Of a stretch of DNA of 46,284 nucleotides, positions 41,982-46,284 are shown piece by piece. How positions within the stretch are numbered: position 1 is the first letter of the stretch; each line of letters opens with the position of its first letter. This DNA comes from Kiritimatiellia bacterium (GTDB lineage Bacteria > Verrucomicrobiota > Kiritimatiellia > RFP12 > UBA1067). The position numbers were made by a program, and so were the translations under genes. Location of the stretch: assembly GCA_017427485.1 (NCBI GenBank), contig JAFRSR010000122.1, positions 1 through 46,284 on the forward strand, in the 5' to 3' direction. The notes beneath the pieces are model-generated. The model did not search any database and had not been told where the DNA came from. It worked only from the letters and a program-made list of their open reading frames with translations.

Positions 41982-43171
41982 CTTGGATCAACTCCGCGAA
42001 AGAGCCCGTCTTTCCATATCCGGCCAAGTTTATCACCATCCGCCATGTAAGCAGACACCTGCTTGTCGTCTCTGGCCCTGCAAATCGTCGTATAGCCATC
42101 ATTCTTCACCAGATAAAAAAGCTCGTCCAGCTCAATGGCATTGAGAAAATCAGGTGAATGTGTTGAAACTATCACAAGCCCCCCCTGATGAGCGTATGCG
42201 CGGAATTCTTCGGCTAGCTCGGCAAGCAAGGAAGGATAGAGCTGATTCTCAGGCTCTTCCGCGCACAACATGGGGAATGGATCCGGGTCGTTAAGCAAAA
42301 TCAGATAGGCCAACATCTTAATTGTGCCGTCAGAAACATATCGAGCGAGAAATGGATCTTCAAATGCGCCATCTTGGAACTTCAGCAGAACACGTCCCTC
42401 CTCCGTCGTTTTTGCCTCCACATTAGTCACACCTGGTATCCGATGTTTCAACCGGTCAATGATCCGACTTAATATCTGCGGATGCTGCCTTTGAAGATAC
42501 TGTAAGACGGATGCCAGATTCTCCCCCTCTCGCGACAGATGGTCGATCTGACCTGAATCACGGTCTGACCGAGCCTGATCAATATGAAAATCAGATACGT
42601 ACCAACGAGTGATCAAATCTCCAAGAGCCACAATCACCGGAAACTTCTGAAATTGGGCCAATGCCTTAATTGCAAGCAGGTCATTTGACTTGAGTTGCTG
42701 TTCGTCACGCGTCAACTCATTTTCATTTGAGATCAGCTTTGAATCAAGCTCATTCGTGACTGCATAACCAACACCTTTCTCAAACTTCAAGAACGACCAT
42801 GGTTGACCTTTGCTACCTCTCCGATAACGCAATTGCTCCAATGCGACAAAAGCACGTCCATTTTCTTCGTCAATCTTGAGCGTGTAGGTAGCCAGTGGCG
42901 AATTGGGATCCTTTCGGAATTTAATTTCAAACTCAATAGGGCCGCTGCACCCCCGGCTTCTGACTTCTTGGAACCCGCGAACCCCTCCGATTTTGACGAG
43001 GGCATGGTTGACATCAGTTGTCATCGCATCCTTCAAGAAGCCAAAAATACTAAAGAACGTGCTCTTGCCAACGCCGTTCGCGCCAACCAGGACGCAAAAT
43101 GACGGGATGTCCGTCATCTCGACATCTTTAAACGCGCGAAAATTCTTGATTCTCACAGCCTCGAGTTTCAC
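41978..43171 (-). CDS. AAA_21/SMC-like ATPase, partner of DUF4276
   Basis: 397 residues. KLEAVRIKNFRAFKDVEM starts the ATPase head. Walker A is GANGVGKST (about residues 33-41), and the signature region is RYVSDGTIKMLAYL. Walker B is MLCAEEPENQLYPSLL with the H-loop VIVSTHSPDFLNAI. No nuclease domain is fused. The GTG at 43171 overlaps the stop of the micro-ORF of leader copy B by 4 nt (GTGA), so translation may be coupled to it; AAAGGAGG lies just upstream. With the RloA/RloB pair at 1891-3803 it is the second split ATPase-TOPRIM module in the window. Confidence 0.8.
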   Translation of the reverse strand: MKLEAVRIKNFRAFKDVEMTDIPSFCVLVGANGVGKSTFFSIFGFLKDAMTTDVNHALVKIGGVRGFQEVRSRGCSGPIEFEIKFRKDPNSPLATYTLKIDEENGRAFVALEQLRYRRGSKGQPWSFLKFEKGVGYAVTNELDSKLISNENELTRDEQQLKSNDLLAIKALAQFQKFPVIVALGDLITRWYVSDFHIDQARSDRDSGQIDHLSREGENLASVLQYLQRQHPQILSRIIDRLKHRIPGVTNVEAKTTEEGRVLLKFQDGAFEDPFLARYVSDGTIKMLAYLILLNDPDPFPMLCAEEPENQLYPSLLAELAEEFRAYAHQGGLVIVSTHSPDFLNAIELDELFYLVKNDGYTTICRARDDKQVSAYMADGDKLGRIWKDGLFRGVDPR

Positions 43172-43317
43172 GTCAACCTCCTTTGTCGATTAAACGAATC
43201 ACACTCCAATAGCCCAGCCGCTCCATCAGGCAGATGCCAGATTGACAACGCTCCGCGCCCGTGGGGTATGCAGCCGAATACCTCACTCCGTCTCCGCATG
43301 TGCATTTCTCCGCTCAT
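43168..43317 (-). CDS. Micro-ORF of leader copy B, coupled to the ATPase gene
   Basis: 49 residues starting SGEMHMRRRSEVFGCIPHGR, the conserved peptide of the repeated leader, then a copy-specific tail rich in Leu and Asp. The ATG is 13 nt after TATAAT (43331-43336), so it should be translated from a near-leaderless message. Its TGA overlaps the GTG of the ATPase by 4 nt. Short and basic with no known family, it may be a leader peptide or just the remains of a larger gene. Confidence 0.45.
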   Translation of the reverse strand: MSGEMHMRRRSEVFGCIPHGRGALSIWHLPDGAAGLLECDSFNRQRRLT

Positions 43318-43376
43318 GTCTAGGCCAGATATTATACCATTTTCACCTTGCCCGTGCCCACTTCTACGCATCACTT
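43248..43376 (-). repeat. Repeated leader element, copy B
   Basis: Same promoter/micro-ORF element as copy A, with TATAAT at 43331-43336 and ATG at 43317. It lies directly upstream of the ATPase/DUF4276 pair. An AAACAGGTC palindrome follows at 43382-43402. Confidence 0.85.
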
Positions 43377-43409
43377 TTGCGGAAACAGGTCTGACCTGTT
43401 TCGACACAT

Positions 43410-43966
43410 TCATTTCTTGCCACGCGGCTTGGCGGGCGATGCGGAGCCGCCGCCGAAACCGATTCGTTTGCGGGGCGGATCCGGCGGGGCCGAAAGCTGC
43501 TGGACGAGATCGTTCATGCCGCCCTTGATCTGCTTGATGTCGTTTTCTGCCGCATCCATACGATGCGATGCTTGAGCTTGGCAATCTTCCACACCTCCTC
43601 AAGCCGGTTCAGCGGCATCTCGCGGAGAATTCGCGTCGCCCATTGGCGAAAGCGCGTTCCTTGAATCGACTTGACCCGATAGCCAACGGAAATGACGACA
43701 TCGAGATCGTAAAGGCCAACCTCTTTAACTTGAGTCTTCCCTGCAATTGCGCCATGACGAGTGGTGTATGCAAATTTTGCATATACCACTTCCTTCTCCA
43801 ATTCCCCCTCTTTGAATATGTTGGCAATGTGCCTTGCAATGACTGGCTGCGTTCGCCCAAACAACTTACACATCTGCTCCTGCGTCAGCCACACCGTCTC
43901 GCCATCGGTCTTGACAGGCAACTCGCTCCCGTCAGATGATTTGTATACGATGATTTGCTGCTCCAT
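43410..43966 (-). pseudogene. RhuM-like DNA-binding gene, frameshifted by a 5-bp duplication
   Basis: From ATG 43966 (AAGGAG upstream) the frame gives the RhuM domain: VWLTQEQMCKLFGRTQPVIARHIANIF, then LYDLDVVISVGYRVKSIQGTRFRQWATRIL. It continues EEVWKIAKLKHR, where the frame breaks. In another frame the sequence goes on HRMDAAENDIKQIKGG and ends PPRKRIGFGGGS with a stop at 43410. That ending is common in RhuM/ORF6N-type proteins. The break lies in a tandem GATGC-GATGC (43562-43571, plus strand); removing one unit restores a continuous frame of about 185 codons. As it stands the first frame stops at 43514 after 150 residues. RhuM proteins are of mobile-element or virulence type with unclear function. 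Confidence 0.7.
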
Positions 43967-43999
43967 GCCACTCTCCTTCATCTCCTATTACTCTGGGAT

Positions 44000-44045
44000 G
44001 GCTGGCTTTCCACCGCCAGCCGCGGACGGCGATGGAACGCCGTCC
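44000..44045. repeat. Two adjacent REP-like palindromes
   Basis: GGCTGGC-tttccacc-GCCAGCC (44000-44021) followed by GGACGGCG-atggaa-CGCCGTCC (44024-44045), upstream of the RhuM-like gene and downstream of leader copy C. Same general type as the palindromes found inside coding genes. Confidence 0.7.
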
Positions 44046-44069
44046 CTACCGCGTTTTACACTGCCTCTA

Positions 44070-44218
44070 TCAACTATTCCCTGCACCAGCCGACGCTCCG
44101 CGCCCGTGGGGTATGCAGCCGAATACCTCACTCCGTCTCCGCATGTGCATTTCTCCGCTCATGTTTAGGTCGGATATTATACCATTTTCACCTTGCCCAA
44201 GCCCACTTCCACGCATCA
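44070..44218 (-). repeat. Repeated leader element, copy C
   Basis: TATAAT at 44176-44181, 13 nt, ATG 44162, then a micro-ORF of 30 residues (SGEMHMRRRSEVFGCIPHGR, tail SAGAGNS, TGA at 44070). It precedes the RhuM-like gene. A degenerate AAAACAGGTC palindrome lies at about 44226-44246. The flank CTATTCCCTGC on the downstream side is shared with copy D. Confidence 0.85.
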
Positions 44219-44282
44219 TTTGTGCGAAAACAGGTCTGACCTATTTTGACACTTTCCCAACATCTTAAACTTCCGAGATGCG

Positions 44283-45782
44283 CTAAACCTCATGACCAGA
44301 TATCGACTTGACATATTCCAACCCCTTTTCCGTCAACCGATATTTCTGTAACCGGCTGTTGGGCTTATCAGGAAGAGTCGGTTCTATAAGTCCTTCACCC
44401 ACAAGTTCGACCAATATCCGACTTAGATGCCCAGACCGATTTGAAGTCCCTAGTCCTTGCGCAATTGCTTTTCGGCCTAGTTCGCAAGCCTTCAGAAGTA
44501 CCAAGCATTTCACTCTTTGCGACTGCGCCTCCGACTGCGCCCCTGACTGCGCCCCGACTGCGCCCTGACTGCGCCCCGACTCTGGCCGCGATTGACGGTA
44601 AATAACCATTCGTACAGCATTCGGCCAAGGCTGAATCTCCAAATCCTTCAAGTCGGCGTTTCTTATCGCCCTGCATATACGTGGAATCCCACTGCCCCAA
44701 TCCTCGATTATGTTCATGTATGCCAGTGCCTGTGCAAGCGCCTTATTGCGACATTCAGAACACCCCTCCAACATTTTCTCAACGGTAACTCCGTGCGGCA
44801 ATTTTCCTGGAGAAGTCACCTCCAACCGATCATCGTATAGGGCTACCGTTATAGGGCTTTCCTCCCCATTCACATAACTGCGATGGACAACTGCATTGAC
44901 TATAATCTCACGGATTGCCGCCGGGGGTATTTCGTATACATCCTTACGGTAAATACCCTGTCCAAATGTGGAGCTAAGGTTGATTTTCGAAAGAACATAC
45001 TTGTATGACTCTTCTATCTGCTTGTCTATAGGTCCTGATATTTCACGTCTGTCAACAAACACGGATCTATCTGTTCCTTTAAAAACGGCGCACTTGACAA
45101 CTGGCGAAAAAAAATCGCTACCAGCCAAAAGCGCATACGCATTGGTCGGGGCAACACTTTGTCCGGACGATTTCAACACCCCCCATTTGACCAACTGCGC
45201 CGTCTGAGCAGGCTTGATCAGTTTTCTCGACTCTGAATCAGTTGCATTTGCCATTGCAACCTGATATAGCCGTTCACAAAGCGCAAAGACGTCCCCATCC
45301 GATACAGAAAGTCCACGACACAGAATTTCATCAGACCCCCTTCCCGACCCCTCGACTCTCAATTCTTTCAATGACATCTCATCGGCAAGCCGCGTTGTTG
45401 CATCATAACGAACATAGACGCCAGCGACATCACCTTTGGATTTAAGGTAGTAAGGCGTTTGACGCCCTGCCGCTATTTCAAGAATAATGATCGTTTTCCC
45501 ATTTATAGTCGAAATGCAAGTCTCAACTGGAATCGTTGGAACGCAAGCGTTCGCGACTGAATCGGCTATTGCGTCTTTCATGGCAAAAATATCGCCGACA
45601 AGTCCAACCACCTTGCGATTATCATCTACCCCGAACAGAATGCGCCCGCCACGGCAATTGGCAAAGGCGACCACAGTTTTCAGCCACTTGTCAGAACGGT
45701 CATTCGGAACTTCCTTAAACTCCAGCCGTTCCGACTCACCTTTCTTTATTTCTTCAATCACTTTCACTTGAAAAACCTTCAC
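44283..45782 (-). CDS. AlbA_2/Schlafen-type DNA-binding domain protein with GHKL-like ATPase
   Basis: 499 residues. The AlbA_2 domain covers about residues 10-130: RLEFKEVPND, then VVAFANCRGGRILFGVDDN. An HATPase_c_4 region contains AIREIIVNAVVHRSYVNGEE and LEVTSPGKLPHGV, with EDWGSGIPRI. A C-terminal winged-helix-like part follows (HLSRILVELVGEGLIEPTL). Such proteins are putative transcription regulators, often near mobile elements. Between the ATPase and the wHTH lies a Gly/Ala/Gln/Ser linker encoded by irregular GACTGCGCC repeats (44521-44575) that could change length by slippage. Leader copy D and an aepY fragment lie upstream. Confidence 0.8.
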   Translation of the reverse strand: MKVFQVKVIEEIKKGESERLEFKEVPNDRSDKWLKTVVAFANCRGGRILFGVDDNRKVVGLVGDIFAMKDAIADSVANACVPTIPVETCISTINGKTIIILEIAAGRQTPYYLKSKGDVAGVYVRYDATTRLADEMSLKELRVEGSGRGSDEILCRGLSVSDGDVFALCERLYQVAMANATDSESRKLIKPAQTAQLVKWGVLKSSGQSVAPTNAYALLAGSDFFSPVVKCAVFKGTDRSVFVDRREISGPIDKQIEESYKYVLSKINLSSTFGQGIYRKDVYEIPPAAIREIIVNAVVHRSYVNGEESPITVALYDDRLEVTSPGKLPHGVTVEKMLEGCSECRNKALAQALAYMNIIEDWGSGIPRICRAIRNADLKDLEIQPWPNAVRMVIYRQSRPESGRSQGAVGAQSGAQSEAQSQRVKCLVLLKACELGRKAIAQGLGTSNRSGHLSRILVELVGEGLIEPTLPDKPNSRLQKYRLTEKGLEYVKSISGHEV

Positions 45783-45799
45783 ATTCCCTGCCGAGGGGG

Positions 45800-45961
45800 C
45801 TAAAGGGCCAGCCCCTTTTGATACAGTTCATTGGTACAGTTATTGGAACAATCGCCCTTGTCCGCACTGTGGCATCCGCATGGAAATCTCACCAGCACGT
45901 CGGCGAAAAACCCCGCGCCCGCCGCCTTCAGCCCGTCAACAAACCGTTCAGCTTCAACCAT
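45800..45961 (-). pseudogene. Truncated aepY-like 5' end, copy 3
   Basis: From ATG 45961: VEAERFVDGLKAAGAGFFAD, nearly identical to copy 1, then unrelated codons and a TAG at 45800. The TAG lies in the palindrome GGGGCT-aaagggcc-AGCCCC (about 45795-45818, with a TTTT tail on the plus strand). Like copies 1 and 2 it ends where short palindromic repeats begin. Confidence 0.65.
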
Positions 45962-46011
45962 CTTTCACCATCATTTCACATACGCGAGGCATACCTATTC
46001 ACTATACACTT

Positions 46012-46148
46012 TTACCTATTCCCTGCGGCAGCCTGCGCTCCGCGCCCGTGGGGTATGCAGCTGAATACCTCACTCCGTCTCCGCATGTGCATTTCCCCGC
46101 TCATGTTCAGGCCGAATATTATACCATTTTCACCTTACCCAAGCCCAT
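46012..46148 (-). repeat. Repeated leader element, copy D
   Basis: TATAAT at 46118-46123, 13 nt, ATG 46104, micro-ORF of 30 residues (SGEMHMRRRSEVFSCIPHGR, tail QAAAGNR, TAA at 46012). It precedes the aepY fragment and the AlbA_2 gene. Confidence 0.85.
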
Positions 46149-46164
46149 CTCAAACTTGACATCT

Positions 46165-46284
46165 GTTGCGGGGTGAGCAAAATGGGAATACTTCGGGCGA
46201 GCAAAACGGGACACCTTGCAAGCCCATGGACCCCTGCAAACATTGGCTGTGAGCCTTGATTCATTCCCGTTTTGCTCGCCCGAC
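46165..46284. mobile_element. Probable insertion-sequence terminus (multiple end repeats)
   Basis: Two direct repeats, GGGTGAGCAAAATGGGAAT (46171-46189) and GGGCGAGCAAAACGGGA (46195-46211), face an inverted copy ATTCCCGTTTTGCTCGCCC (46263-46281). Repeated ends starting with TG are typical of IS21-like elements. No transposase is visible; the element either continues beyond the window or is a short remnant. Confidence 0.4.

Noticed and set aside
44093..44104. ops-like element (GGCGCGGAGCGT in the leader) for an RfaH/NusG-type antiterminator
   Set aside because: It differs from the ops consensus GGCGGTAGCGT at several places and no RfaH/UpxY-like gene is present, so the resemblance is not enough.
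38540..46284. CRISPR array or tRNA/attachment site behind the repeats of the right flank
   Set aside because: The repeats are about 115 bp and kilobases apart, not short regular units. No tRNA cloverleaf could be recognised.

Overview
The window is about 46 kb of GC-rich bacterial DNA. Almost all of it is one surface-polysaccharide locus of the Wzx/Wzy type, read on the minus strand. Its upstream (right-hand) side is an accessory region full of repeats and broken genes. The sequence does not name the organism. Fucose salvage feeding a fucosyltransferase suggests a host-associated or gut bacterium. Degenerate heptamer repeats, palindromes inside genes and promoter boxes placed almost on the start codons recall uncultured Verrucomicrobiota/Kiritimatiellota-type genomes. 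That placement is a low-confidence inference.

Left edge (1-4198): a plus-strand glycosyltransferase gene lies between two large heptamer inverted repeats. A two-gene RloA-like ATPase/RloB-like TOPRIM module (1891-3803, minus) follows. It sits between two nearly identical 172-173-bp direct repeats, each carrying a minus-strand rho-independent terminator.

Polysaccharide locus (4199-38545, minus). Read in the direction of transcription it contains: an acyltransferase; L-fucose mutarotase, bifunctional fucokinase/GDP-fucose pyrophosphorylase, fucose permease and a GT10 fucosyltransferase; a GHMP kinase and a DUF4432 aldose-epimerase-like protein; glycosyltransferases and the Wzx flippase; a hexapeptide acetyltransferase; an acyl-carrier block (KAS III, VOC protein, two ACPs, FkbH, SDR) with a GNAT-like protein; a polysaccharide deacetylase; an asparagine-synthase-like amidotransferase lacking its glutaminase cysteine; an IspD/TarI-like cytidylyltransferase, an SDR and a LicD phosphotransferase; more glycosyltransferases; an epimerase, the initiating sugar transferase and a CapD-like dehydratase; and a Wzy-like polymerase/ligase, followed by a terminator. 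Many genes overlap by 1-4 nt, so they are probably translated as coupled units. The predicted product is a lipid-linked repeat unit carrying L-fucose taken up from outside. It probably also carries a CDP-activated polyol-phosphate-like group and an unusual acyl group made on ACP. No Wzz/Wzc or Wza gene is in the window.

Right flank (38.6-46.3 kb): a modular accessory region. A roughly 115-bp element occurs four times in the same orientation, plus one internally deleted copy. It holds an extended -10 promoter, 13 nt, then a conserved micro-ORF. Each copy lies upstream of a different minus-strand cassette: an acyltransferase, an HExxH protein with a DUF4160-like tail, an ATPase/DUF4276 pair, a frameshifted RhuM-like gene and an AlbA_2/ATPase regulator. 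Three copies are followed by truncated 5' ends of a phosphonopyruvate decarboxylase gene. Remnants of wzx, acyltransferase and sugar-epimerase genes show repeated cassette gain and loss. The window ends in a probable IS terminus.
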